Positions 25,321 to 34,042 of a stretch of DNA of 64,000 bases are shown one piece after another (position 1 is the first letter of the stretch; each line of letters begins with the position of its first letter). Both the position numbers and the translations under genes were made by a program. The stretch is from assembly GCF_900105135.1 (NCBI RefSeq), contig NZ_LT629741.1, positions 2,294,001 through 2,358,000 on the forward strand, written 5' to 3'. The notes below the pieces were generated by a model. It saw nothing but the letters and a program-made list of their open reading frames with translations. It was not told the origin of the DNA and ran no database searches. Source of the stretch: Gramella sp. MAR_2010_147. Lineage in GTDB: Bacteria; Bacteroidota; Bacteroidia; Flavobacteriales; Flavobacteriaceae.

Positions 25321-26307
25321 ATGAAACGTAGCCTAATCCTGCTAGCCAGTATTTTCCTTTTAATTTCCTGTAAAAACGACGAAAAATCTTCAGCTAAAAA
25401 TGACAGAATACTGTCTGACTCCTCCGGGAATATCAATCAACTTACAGTTGTGATAGATAATACACTCTGGGAAGGGGAAATTGGAGAGGCTATTAGATCT
25501 AATTTTGCCGCTCCTGTAGATGGGCTGCCTCAGGAAGAGCCTTTATTCAGTTTAAGTCAAATACCACCAGAAACCTTTACAGGTTTTGTTAGAAACAGCC
25601 GTATCTTTTTAAAGATTGAAGAAGGAGGAAACAAAGGAATGGACCTTTTTAAAGATGAATTTGCAAGACCTCAAACGGGTTTTGTGATTCAGGGAAGTGA
25701 TTCCGAAGAAATAATTGAAGTAATTAATAAAGAATCTGATTCTATTGTTAAAATCCTAAAAAGGACTGAACTTACAGAAAAGCAACGCAGGATTAGAAAA
25801 TCCTTGAAGAAAGATGATGCCTTAAGTGAAAAATTTGGGGTGAACCTAAAATTTCCTTCTGCCTACAGATATGCCAAAGAAGAAGAACATTTTTCCTGGA
25901 TAAGAAAAGAGATCCCAAAGGGAAGTATGGAAATTCTGGTGTATGAAGTTCCTTTAAATAAGATTGAAAATGATTCTAGCGTCATAGCGAATATCATTAA
26001 AATGAGAGATTCTATTGGAGAAGCACAAATTCCAGGACGGCTTGAAGGCTCTTATATGATCACTGAAAAAGCTTATGCACCTTATTTATTTGAAACTACA
26101 ATTGATGGGAAATTTGCTTATGAAACACGTGGGACATGGGAAGTGCAGAATGATTTTATGGCTGGCCCGTTTGTGAACTATGCTATAAAAGATGAGAAAA
26201 ATGAGCGTTTTGTGATCCTGGAAGGCTTTGTATTTTCGCCATCACGTGGAAAGCGAGATAATATCTTTGAACTGGACGCAATTTTGCAGTCTGCTAAGAT
26301 TGACTAA
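25321..26307 (+). CDS. DUF4837 family lipoprotein
   Basis: 328-aa predicted lipoprotein: signal peptide with lipobox LISC (Cys17) followed by KNDEKSS. Recognised as DUF4837, a Bacteroidota family of unknown function; the conserved stretch VVIDNTLWEGEIGEAIR lies at the start of the mature part. No enzymatic motif is visible. It lies 24 bases after the lytic transglycosylase gene and before a terminator, so a role in peptidoglycan or the cell envelope is likely by context only. Confidence 0.85.
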   Translation: MKRSLILLASIFLLISCKNDEKSSAKNDRILSDSSGNINQLTVVIDNTLWEGEIGEAIRSNFAAPVDGLPQEEPLFSLSQIPPETFTGFVRNSRIFLKIEEGGNKGMDLFKDEFARPQTGFVIQGSDSEEIIEVINKESDSIVKILKRTELTEKQRRIRKSLKKDDALSEKFGVNLKFPSAYRYAKEEEHFSWIRKEIPKGSMEILVYEVPLNKIENDSSVIANIIKMRDSIGEAQIPGRLEGSYMITEKAYAPYLFETTIDGKFAYETRGTWEVQNDFMAGPFVNYAIKDEKNERFVILEGFVFSPSRGKRDNIFELDAILQSAKID

Positions 26308-26343
26308 ATAAAAAAGCCCAACTGAAAAGTTGGGCTTTTTTAT
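26306..26343. terminator. Bidirectional Rho-independent terminator
   Basis: AAAAAGCCCAACT/AGTTGGGCTTTTT stem with a 4-base loop and flanking A and T runs, between the convergent DUF4837 and tatA genes. Confidence 0.92.
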
Positions 26344-26363
26344 TTTTTAAATTAGTTCCAAAA

Positions 26364-26573
26364 TTACTTACTGTCTTCAGGAACTTTTTTGTTGTCTTCT
26401 GGATTTTCACCCTTATCTTCATCCTTAGAAGCGTCCTTAAATTCTTTAATTCCACTACCAAGGCCTCTCATTAATTCAGGGATTTTACGTCCACCAAATA
26501 GCAGCAGGATTATAACAACAATGAGTATAATTTGTGGTGCTCCTATAACTAAAGGCAAAATAAATGCGTTCAT
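26364..26573 (-). CDS. tatA: Twin-arginine translocase subunit TatA/TatE
   Basis: 69-aa protein forming the pore component of the Tat system, which exports folded proteins. One N-terminal transmembrane helix ([19 protein letters not shown]) is followed by the [16 protein letters not shown] motif, an amphipathic helix, and an acidic Asp/Glu/Lys-rich tail. Length is typical. Own promoter element at 26593-26600. tatC is not in this window. Confidence 0.93.
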   Translation of the reverse strand: MNAFILPLVIGAPQIILIVVIILLLFGGRKIPELMRGLGSGIKEFKDASKDEDKGENPEDNKKVPEDSK

Positions 26574-26592
26574 GTCTTTTAATTTAGTTCTA

Positions 26593-26600
26593 CAAACTTA
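26593..26600 (-). promoter_or_regulatory. -7 promoter element of tatA
   Basis: TAAGTTTG on the minus strand, 19 bases before the ATG. Confidence 0.55.
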
Positions 26601-26704
26601 ACAAGAATTCAGCAATCTAAACGTTAAGAAGACAATAAATTGCTAATGATTCACACCATCACGAATAAGTTATTTAGGCCTATAGGGCAGCTAATTATTT
26701 AATT

Positions 26705-26712
26705 TATCTTTG
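26705..26712 (+). promoter_or_regulatory. -7 promoter element of the M23-GH3-DUF6909 unit
   Basis: TATCTTTG fits TAnnTTTG, 18 bases before the ATG at 26731. Confidence 0.6.
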
Positions 26713-26730
26713 TAATACTTAATTACGGCT

Positions 26731-27600
26731 ATGGCTCATAATAAGAAAGAAAAGAAGAAGTTTACTAAAAAACTGCTTCATAAGTATAGAATGGTGGTTC
26801 TTAATGAAGATACGTTTGAAGAACGATTTTCATTTAGATTAACAAGGCTTAATGTATTTGTAGCAGTAGGTTTATCTGCGATATTTCTAATTGCCGCAAC
26901 CACAGTATTAATCGCATTTACGCCTTTACGTGAGTATATTCCTGGTTATTCCTCGGCTCAGTTAAAAGAAAAAGCGGCTAATTTGGCATATACCTCAGAT
27001 TCCCTTCAAAATGTGATTCGCATCAATGATCAATATTTGAATTCCATTAAGAATGCATTAACCGGTGATCTTGATCTTGATCAGTTAAACCGGGATTCTA
27101 TATTAAGCGAGCCTATCACAGATATAGAATATGAAGAAATTAATAGGATAAAAGCAGATTCATTATTAAGAGAGGAAGTAGCACAGGAGGATAAATATAA
27201 TATCTTACCTACTGCAACAGACAATATTAACTTCTCCCTTTTTCCGCCGGTAAAAGGATCAATTTCAGATCCATATAGTATTGAGAATAAACATTACGCC
27301 GTTGATGTGGTGACCACAAGGAACTCCCCGATTAAATCTGTAGCCGATGGCAGGGTGATTTTTGCTGAATGGACCGCGGAAACAGGTTATGTGATCATTA
27401 TTGAGCATAGCTACGGACTGTTGTCTGCTTACAAGCATAATGCCTCCCTTACAAAATCTCAGGGAGATGTGGTACTTGGTGGGGAAGTGATCGCTACTGC
27501 GGGTAACACAGGTGAATTAACAACGGGACCACATCTTCATTTTGAACTATGGAACGAAGGAAACCCGGTAGATCCTTCAGAATATATTGATTTCAACTAA
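26731..27600 (+). CDS. M23 family (LytM-type) metallopeptidase
   Basis: 289-aa bitopic membrane protein. Lysine-rich cytoplasmic N-terminus, one transmembrane helix (about 46-70), a coiled segment (about 82-160) and a periplasmic M23 domain (about 175-285). Zinc ligands appear intact: HYAVDVV (H...D), the Lys-His pair in SAYKHNA, and the HxH motif in GPHLHFELW, so an active peptidoglycan DD-endopeptidase is expected, unlike the degenerate EnvC-like protein at 57607. It is 3 bases upstream of the GH3-like gene and probably leads that transcript. Confidence 0.93.
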   Translation: MAHNKKEKKKFTKKLLHKYRMVVLNEDTFEERFSFRLTRLNVFVAVGLSAIFLIAATTVLIAFTPLREYIPGYSSAQLKEKAANLAYTSDSLQNVIRINDQYLNSIKNALTGDLDLDQLNRDSILSEPITDIEYEEINRIKADSLLREEVAQEDKYNILPTATDNINFSLFPPVKGSISDPYSIENKHYAVDVVTTRNSPIKSVADGRVIFAEWTAETGYVIIIEHSYGLLSAYKHNASLTKSQGDVVLGGEVIATAGNTGELTTGPHLHFELWNEGNPVDPSEYIDFN

Positions 27601-27603
27601 CCT

Positions 27604-29097
27604 ATGTCTATAAAATCTTTCGCAGCCAAAATATTTGCATCTTACATAAGAAAAAAGATAGATCGTTGGGCTTCAAATCCACATGAAATTCAGGATAAAG
27701 TTTTTCAGGATCTTATTCAAAAAGCAAGAAATACAAAGTTTGGTAAAGAACACAATTTTGATAAAATCAACACTCATTTAGATTTTATTCAGAATGTGCC
27801 CATAAGGGATTACGAAGAACTGAAGCCTTATGTAGATTTGATGGTAGAAGGGCAGGAAGATATTCTGTGGCCTGGAAAACCATTGTATTATGCTAAAACT
27901 TCGGGAACTACCAGCGGCGCTAAATATATCCCATTAACAAAGGAATCAATGCCTACGCACATTAATGCGGCGAGAAATGCGATTCTTTGCTATATTGAAG
28001 ACACCGGAAATACAAATTTTGTAGATGGAAAAATGATCTTTCTTCAGGGAAGTCCGGAACTCGATGAGAAAAACGGGGTGAAACTTGGAAGATTATCAGG
28101 GATTGTAGCTCATTATGTTCCTGGCTATCTTCAGAAAAACAGAATGCCCAGCTGGGAAACCAACTGTATAGAAGATTGGGAAGCAAAAGTAGACGCTATT
28201 GTAGATGAAACTGTAAAAGAAGATATGTCTGTAATCAGCGGGATTCCTTCCTGGGTACAGATGTATTTTGAGAGACTTATAGAGGAGACAGGGAAAAAAG
28301 TAGGTGATATTTTCCCGAATTTCAACCTTTTCATTTACGGCGGGGTAAATTATGAACCCTATCGCTCTAAATTTGAAAGCCTTATTGGTCGAAAAGTGGA
28401 TAGTATAGAATTATATCCGGCTTCTGAAGGATTTTTCGCTTTTCAGGATAAACAGGATGAAAATGGAATGCTGCTTCAGCTGGATTCAGGGATGTTTTAC
28501 GAGTTTATTGAAGCTGATAAATTCTATGATAATGATCCAAAAAGGTTATTATTGAAAGATGTTGAGATAGGAATAAATTATGTAATGATCATTTCTTCTA
28601 CCGCCGGGCTTTGGGGTTATAATATTGGGGATACTATTCAGTTTACTTCGGTAAAACCTTATAGAGTCATGGTTTCGGGTAGAATAAAACATTTTATATC
28701 GGCCTTCGGAGAACACGTGATTGCCAAAGAAGTTGAAGAAGCAATGCAGCAGGCAATTGCTGAAACCGGAGCAGCCATAAGTGAATTTACGGTTGCGCCA
28801 CAAATAAATCCGGAAGAAGAGGAACTACCCTTTCATGAATGGTTTGTTGAATTTGAGCAGGAACCGGAAGATTTGAATAAATTTGCTGAAATTATCGACA
28901 GGTCTTTACAGAAGCAAAATTCCTACTATCTTGATCTTATTGAAGGGAATATTCTTCAGCAACTTAAAATAACCAGAGTTCCGCAGAATGCTTTTCAGGA
29001 TTATATGAGGTCTATTGGTAAGCTTGGAGGGCAAAATAAGCTTCCGAGGCTTTCTAACGACCGTAAAATTGCCGATAAATTAAAAGAGATTATTTAA
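27604..29097 (+). CDS. GH3-family (acyl-acid amido synthetase-like) adenylating enzyme
   Basis: 497-aa member of the bacterial GH3 group, ANL-superfamily enzymes related to plant auxin/jasmonate-amido synthetases that activate a carboxylic acid as acyl-AMP. The ATP-binding motif YAKTSGTTSGAKYIPLT lies near residue 98, the adenine-binding ELYPASEGFFAFQ near 265 and WGYNIGDTIQF near 340. The substrate is unknown; no peptidyl carrier protein or NRPS domain is nearby. It is 3 bases after the M23 gene and 9 bases before DUF6909, an arrangement that suggests a fixed module. Confidence 0.88.
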   Translation: MSIKSFAAKIFASYIRKKIDRWASNPHEIQDKVFQDLIQKARNTKFGKEHNFDKINTHLDFIQNVPIRDYEELKPYVDLMVEGQEDILWPGKPLYYAKTSGTTSGAKYIPLTKESMPTHINAARNAILCYIEDTGNTNFVDGKMIFLQGSPELDEKNGVKLGRLSGIVAHYVPGYLQKNRMPSWETNCIEDWEAKVDAIVDETVKEDMSVISGIPSWVQMYFERLIEETGKKVGDIFPNFNLFIYGGVNYEPYRSKFESLIGRKVDSIELYPASEGFFAFQDKQDENGMLLQLDSGMFYEFIEADKFYDNDPKRLLLKDVEIGINYVMIISSTAGLWGYNIGDTIQFTSVKPYRVMVSGRIKHFISAFGEHVIAKEVEEAMQQAIAETGAAISEFTVAPQINPEEEELPFHEWFVEFEQEPEDLNKFAEIIDRSLQKQNSYYLDLIEGNILQQLKITRVPQNAFQDYMRSIGKLGGQNKLPRLSNDRKIADKLKEII

Positions 29098-29106
29098 AGA
29101 ACTACT

Positions 29107-30795
29107 ATGTCTATATTAAAATTACAGGGCAGAACAAGAGCACAGGAAAGTTCTGGTGCTATTGAGCGAATGTATATCACCATGAGACACCTTTTTAACA
29201 GGGGTTTCTATAAACCAATGGGTGTTTCAGGAGAAACGCTTAGAGAATCATTACTTACTTTAAGACCTGAAATTTATGGATCTATTGCGAATGAAAAGGC
29301 AGAGCTTGAAGGTTTACTGTATGTAATAGACAGGCTGCCTCACGGTATAGAGGAGTGCAGATTCATTAACCTTACCAGCGATGAAGGTTATGGGAACTCA
29401 CATTTTAAGCCGATCATCCCTCCTAAAAGAAGAAGAAATTGCTATAGAATTGACGAGGAGCAGATGAATATTGAGATCACTCGAGGCAGATCTGAGATCT
29501 ATGATATTCTTACACATCTTACTTTTCTTTTTATAGAATCTCATAAGATCATGAAAAGGGTTTTGATAGATGAAGATGGTAGCGTAAATAGGGATTGGGA
29601 AAAATTGGAAACTGCAGTTACACAAACCGAAGATCTTACTCAGGCGCAACGGGAAGTAGCTCTTACGCATACCGCCAGTATTTTGGGAAGAACTTTTCAT
29701 GAGATTAGTAAACTTTATCCAAAATTTTCTACTCCGGAGAATCCAGACCGTTTTCTTAATGTTGTTTGGTCGCTTGGAAAAATGGCCATTAGGGAAGCTA
29801 TAAAAAATGAGAAAAGGATCATCACTTTCAGCCCTGTTTTAAGAGAACGCTTAGGGCATCATATTCACGGGGAGATCTGGTCTAATGATATAAAACTGAA
29901 ACTTATTGAAAATAAGCTGATGACCAGACCTATTCATATTATAAGCGCGAATATGCATAGTGTGATGAATACATTATATACACCCTGCGCCCTTAAAACT
30001 GAATTAAAGAAAAAGAAAGCGCTGGATATTTATGAAGAGCTTAGTGATAGCGGAAATGGATCTTTGAGAAATAAAGTAACCAAAACTGCGCTGGATAAAG
30101 GAATGTTTTTTCTTGAAGATAAGAGCGGTACCAATATAGATGTTCAAATTTTTGATACGGCAAAACTGGAGGACGGATTTTCCGGAACGAAGTTCAACGA
30201 CCTTAAGCCTGAGGAAAAACCCGTAATTATTGTAATGGATTATGCATTTGGCGAGCAGGCATACGAAACCATGGATGAACTATTAAAACCTTTTGTTCAT
30301 GAAGAGAAGGAAGTAAAAATAAATGTGAAGTCTATTTCAATCATGGGAAAAGCTGGTATTCTGGAAGGCGGAAAAGGAGATATTATGATCCCGGATGCTC
30401 ATCTATTTGAAGGAACAGCAGATAATTACCCGTTTGAAAATCAGTTGAAAAAATCAGATCTCGAGGGGCATGGGATTAAAGTAGTAGATGGTGCAATGAT
30501 CACCGTACTGGGCACTTCGCTTCAAAATAAAGATATTTTGAGATTTTTCCATGATTCTACCTGGAATGTATGTGGGCTTGAAATGGAAGGGGCGCATTAT
30601 CAAAAAGCTATTCAGGCCGCTTCGAGATTAAGGGAAAGTATCGATGAAGATGTTAAGGTGAGATATGCTTATTATGCTTCAGATAATCCGTTAGAGACGG
30701 GAAGTACACTGGCTTCAGGAGGTCTTGGAACCTCGGGTGTAAAGCCAACCTATTTAATTACTGAAAAGATCCTGGAGCAGATATTTAATTCTTAA
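29107..30795 (+). CDS. DUF6909 family protein, possible nucleoside phosphorylase-like C-terminus
   Basis: 562-aa cytoplasmic protein without signal peptide or membrane helix, recognised as a conserved Bacteroidota family (DUF6909, moderately sure of the number). The N-terminal half (1-300) is helical with no known motif. The C-terminal part contains IMGKAGILEGGKGDIMIPDA near residue 412 and VCGLEMEGAHYQKA near 490. These resemble the phosphate/glycine-rich loop and the MEG/MET-A ribose-binding motif of the purine nucleoside phosphorylase / AMP nucleosidase superfamily. That relation is my inference. It is the last gene of the M23-GH3 unit. Confidence 0.8.
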   Translation: MSILKLQGRTRAQESSGAIERMYITMRHLFNRGFYKPMGVSGETLRESLLTLRPEIYGSIANEKAELEGLLYVIDRLPHGIEECRFINLTSDEGYGNSHFKPIIPPKRRRNCYRIDEEQMNIEITRGRSEIYDILTHLTFLFIESHKIMKRVLIDEDGSVNRDWEKLETAVTQTEDLTQAQREVALTHTASILGRTFHEISKLYPKFSTPENPDRFLNVVWSLGKMAIREAIKNEKRIITFSPVLRERLGHHIHGEIWSNDIKLKLIENKLMTRPIHIISANMHSVMNTLYTPCALKTELKKKKALDIYEELSDSGNGSLRNKVTKTALDKGMFFLEDKSGTNIDVQIFDTAKLEDGFSGTKFNDLKPEEKPVIIVMDYAFGEQAYETMDELLKPFVHEEKEVKINVKSISIMGKAGILEGGKGDIMIPDAHLFEGTADNYPFENQLKKSDLEGHGIKVVDGAMITVLGTSLQNKDILRFFHDSTWNVCGLEMEGAHYQKAIQAASRLRESIDEDVKVRYAYYASDNPLETGSTLASGGLGTSGVKPTYLITEKILEQIFNS

Positions 30796-30858
30796 ACAAA
30801 TTAAGGATAGCTCGGTTTAGCAGTTTTAACACACTACGAACAATCAAAATATAATCGA

Positions 30859-31404
30859 ATGCAGGTAGAAGAAACACCTTTAAAAGATTGTTTTCTTATA
30901 AAACCTAGAATTTTTGAAGATAGCAGAGGGATTTTCCTTGAAACCTATCAACGTAAGCGTTTTGCTGAACTTTCTGGTATCGATGAAGAGTTTGTTCAGG
31001 ACAACCAATCGGTGTCCAGGTATGGAGTTTTAAGGGGGATACATTATCAAAAAGGAGAATTTGCTCAAACAAAGATTGTAAGGGTGATTTATGGAAAAGT
31101 ATTGGATGTAGTGGTAGATCTAAGACCCGAATCACCAAGCTTTAAAAAGACTTTTTCAACCATTCTTGACGATCAAAATTTAAACCAGCTATACGTCCCA
31201 AAAGGTTTTGGACACGGATTTCTAACGCTTTCTGAAAAATCTGTGTTTGCCTATAAATGTGATCAATATTATACGCCAGGTTCTGAAGCTGGAATAATTT
31301 TTAACGATCCTGATTTAAACATCAACTGGAATTTTCCAGAAAGGGAGATAATTTTATCTGAAAAAGACAGGGTTTTACCAACATTTAAGCAAACGTTTCA
31401 ATGA
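30859..31404 (+). CDS. rfbC: dTDP-4-dehydrorhamnose 3,5-epimerase
   Basis: 181-aa cupin enzyme (RmlC) epimerising dTDP-4-keto-6-deoxyglucose in dTDP-L-rhamnose synthesis. Motifs: FLETYQRKRFAEL, catalytic histidine region VLRGIHYQKGEFAQTK near residue 58, VVDLRPESP, and YVPKGFGHGFLTLSE with the second active-site region. Its stop overlaps the rfbD start by 4 bases (ATGA), so the two are translationally coupled. rfbA and rfbB, the first two steps, are not in this window. Confidence 0.95.
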   Translation: MQVEETPLKDCFLIKPRIFEDSRGIFLETYQRKRFAELSGIDEEFVQDNQSVSRYGVLRGIHYQKGEFAQTKIVRVIYGKVLDVVVDLRPESPSFKKTFSTILDDQNLNQLYVPKGFGHGFLTLSEKSVFAYKCDQYYTPGSEAGIIFNDPDLNINWNFPEREIILSEKDRVLPTFKQTFQ

Positions 31405-32252
31405 AAACAATTTTAATAACAGGCGCTAATGGTCAGTTAGGACGATGTTTTCAGAAACAGTCAAAGAAATATCCAGATTTTAAAATACTTTACTGCTCTT
31501 CAAAAGAATTAGATATTACCTCCAAGCCAGCGTTAAAGGAGTTTTTTAATGCTCATCAAATTGATTTTTGTATAAATACGGCTGCTTATACCAACGTGGA
31601 ACAGGCCGAAAAAGAGAACGAACAGGCTTATTTAGTAAATGCTGAAGGAGCAAAAAATATTGCGGAAGCTTGCAAAAAGCAGGACTCGGTTTTGTTCCAT
31701 TTTTCAACGGATTATGTCTTCAACGGCCAATCTGGAAAACCTTATAAGGAGACAGATGAGGTAGATCCTATAAATATTTATGGGTCCTCAAAGCTGAAGG
31801 GGGAGAGGGAAATTCAGTCGGTTTTAAACCGATATTTTATTTTCAGGACTTCATGGTTATATTCTGAATTTGGTCATAATTTCTTCCGAACCATCCAAAG
31901 AAAGGCCGATGAACACTCTACTTTGAATATAACCACTACCCAAACTGGAACTCCTACCAATGCAAATGACCTTGCAGACTATGTATTCAAAATAATTGAA
32001 TCTGGTTCAAAAGACTTTGGCCTATACCATTTTAGCAATGAAGGGGAGGCAACCTGGTTTGATTTTGCAAAAGAAATATTAGAATATTCAGGAAAAATGG
32101 AGCAGGTTACATTGAATAAGACAGGATTTTTTAAGACCTTGGCTGTAAGACCTGAGTATAGTGTGCTTTCAAAAGAAAAGTTCACCAACACATTTTGGAC
32201 TGTAAAAGACTGGAAGAAAAGTCTTCACGATCTTATTGATGCTATAGATTAA
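31401..32252 (+). CDS. rfbD: dTDP-4-dehydrorhamnose reductase
   Basis: 283-aa short-chain dehydrogenase (RmlD) making dTDP-L-rhamnose with NAD(P)H. N-terminal Rossmann motif TGANGQLGRCF, family pattern INTAAYTNVEQAEKE, STDYVFNGQSGKPYKE, catalytic Tyr/Lys in YGSSKLKGE, and FRTSWLYSEFGHNF. Start overlaps rfbC by 4 bases. Confidence 0.95.
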   Translation: MKTILITGANGQLGRCFQKQSKKYPDFKILYCSSKELDITSKPALKEFFNAHQIDFCINTAAYTNVEQAEKENEQAYLVNAEGAKNIAEACKKQDSVLFHFSTDYVFNGQSGKPYKETDEVDPINIYGSSKLKGEREIQSVLNRYFIFRTSWLYSEFGHNFFRTIQRKADEHSTLNITTTQTGTPTNANDLADYVFKIIESGSKDFGLYHFSNEGEATWFDFAKEILEYSGKMEQVTLNKTGFFKTLAVRPEYSVLSKEKFTNTFWTVKDWKKSLHDLIDAID

Positions 32253-32265
32253 TTATTAAATATAG

Positions 32266-33255
32266 ATGGCTAAGCGAATACTAATTACAGGAGCAGCGGG
32301 TTTTCTGGGCTCACATCTTTGCGACCGATTCTTAAAAGAAGGTTTTCAGGTAATAGGAATGGATAATCTTATTACCGGCGACCTTAAGAATATAGAGCAT
32401 TTGATGAATTCAGAAAATTTTGAATTCTATCATCACGATATTACCAAATTTGTTCATGTAGCCGGTGACCTGGATTACATTCTGCACTTTGCCTCGCCGG
32501 CAAGCCCTATAGATTATTTAAAGATCCCCATTCAAACCTTAAAAGTGGGGTCTGTGGGAACCTTGCATTGCCTTGGACTGGCAAAAGAAAAAAATGCAAG
32601 AATCCTTATCGCATCCACTTCAGAAGTTTATGGAGACCCACTGGTTCACCCCCAGAATGAAGAATACTATGGAAATGTAAATGCTGTTGGGCCGCGCGGG
32701 GTCTATGATGAAGCAAAGCGTTTTCAGGAATCAATTACTATGGCTTATCATAGTTTTCATGGTCTGGAAACTAGAATTGCGCGGATTTTTAATACTTATG
32801 GGCCAAGAATGAGATTGAATGATGGTCGTGTGATACCTGCATTTATCGGGCAGGCGCTAAGAGGTGAAGATCTTACTGTATTTGGTGATGGTTCACAAAC
32901 AAGGTCTTTTTGCTTTGTAGACGATCAGGTGGAAGGTATTTACAGGTTGCTTTTGAGCGATTATTCAGATCCAGTGAACATTGGAAACCCCGATGAAATA
33001 AGTATTTTGGATTTTGCCGATGAGATCATTAAACTTACAGGAACAGATCAAAAGATCGTTTTTGAAGAACTTCCGAAAGATGATCCTATGCAGAGACAAC
33101 CAGATATTGCAAGGGCAAGGAAAATTCTTAATTGGGAGCCAAAGGTTTCCAGGGCTGAAGGGATGAAGATCACGTATGACTATTTTAAAGGATTAAGTAA
33201 AGAAGAATTAGAAAAAAGGGAGCATAAAGATTTTTCAAAACACATTAGACGATAA
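32266..33255 (+). CDS. NAD-dependent epimerase/dehydratase, UDP-glucuronate decarboxylase (UXS) type
   Basis: 329-aa extended SDR. NAD-binding [11 protein letters not shown] at residue 8, [32 protein letters not shown], catalytic Tyr/Lys in [10 protein letters not shown], and [14 protein letters not shown] are the signatures of UDP-xylose synthase (oxidative decarboxylation of UDP-glucuronate). The C-terminal extension is short. It should provide UDP-xylose or UDP-4-keto-pentose for a surface glycan together with the neighbouring rhamnose genes and the GT2. It lies 13 bases after rfbD and 1 base before the GT2 gene. Confidence 0.9.
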   Translation: MAKRILITGAAGFLGSHLCDRFLKEGFQVIGMDNLITGDLKNIEHLMNSENFEFYHHDITKFVHVAGDLDYILHFASPASPIDYLKIPIQTLKVGSVGTLHCLGLAKEKNARILIASTSEVYGDPLVHPQNEEYYGNVNAVGPRGVYDEAKRFQESITMAYHSFHGLETRIARIFNTYGPRMRLNDGRVIPAFIGQALRGEDLTVFGDGSQTRSFCFVDDQVEGIYRLLLSDYSDPVNIGNPDEISILDFADEIIKLTGTDQKIVFEELPKDDPMQRQPDIARARKILNWEPKVSRAEGMKITYDYFKGLSKEELEKREHKDFSKHIRR

Positions 33256-33256
33256 A

Positions 33257-34042
33257 ATGAAAAGTAATGGACTGGTTTCAGTAATTATGCCTGCATATAA
33301 CTCTGAGGCATTTATTACTGAATCTATTCGGTCTGTAATTTTTCAAACCTATGAAAACTGGGAACTTCTGATTATTGACGATGCTTCTACAGATGCCACC
33401 CGAGAGATTATAAAAAAATTTTCTTCTGAAGATACACGTATACATCTCCTAAAGAACCCTGTTAATTCTGGCACTCATATAAGCCGTAACAAAGGTATTA
33501 AAGCTGCTTCAGGAGATTTTATTGCATTTCTTGATGCAGATGACCAGTGGAAGCCTGAAAAGCTTACAAAACAGCTAAATGTACTTTCAAAGCCAAATGT
33601 GGCAGCCTGCTTTTCCAGTTATGAGCTAATTAATGAAGAAGGAGAGCATCTTAACAAGCAAATCCAGGCCTTACCGATATTACATTATAACAAGTTACTA
33701 AAAGCAAATTACGTAGGAAATCTAACCGGGATCTATAATGTAAATATCCTTGGTAAGATCTACTGTCCTGAAATTTCAAAGCGTCAGGATTGGGCTTTAT
33801 GGCTTAAAGTAATTGAAGACGGTGGTCCCATTGAAGGGATACAGGAATCGCTGGCCTTATATAGGCAGAGAAAGAATTCTATTTCAAACAACAAATTTGA
33901 GATGCTCCGGTATAATTTTAAGGTTTACTATGACATCTTAAAATTTGGATTTTTAGAGAGTATCTGGCGTATGCTTATTTTCTTAAATGAGCAGTTCTTT
34001 GTAAAATCAAAACAGGTAAAAACTATTTCAAAAGAGAAGTAA
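33257..34042 (+). CDS. Glycosyltransferase family 2
   Basis: 261-aa GT-A fold enzyme. Opening VSVIMPAYNSEAFITESIRS, nucleotide-binding LLIIDDASTDATREI and the DxD-type motif FLDADDQWKPEKL are clear; a W-rich stretch (SKRQDWALWLKVIEDG) completes the acceptor half. No strong transmembrane helices. Probably adds a sugar to a surface or capsular polysaccharide. Its last 20 bases overlap the 3' end of the convergent CapK-like gene. Confidence 0.92.
   Translation: MKSNGLVSVIMPAYNSEAFITESIRSVIFQTYENWELLIIDDASTDATREIIKKFSSEDTRIHLLKNPVNSGTHISRNKGIKAASGDFIAFLDADDQWKPEKLTKQLNVLSKPNVAACFSSYELINEEGEHLNKQIQALPILHYNKLLKANYVGNLTGIYNVNILGKIYCPEISKRQDWALWLKVIEDGGPIEGIQESLALYRQRKNSISNNKFEMLRYNFKVYYDILKFGFLESIWRMLIFLNEQFFVKSKQVKTISKEK

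Noticed and set aside
26122..26142. CACGTG core with partly palindromic flanks in the DUF4837 gene
   Set aside because: Only about 12 of 16 positions fit the parS form and the flanks are not symmetric; the core alone is common.
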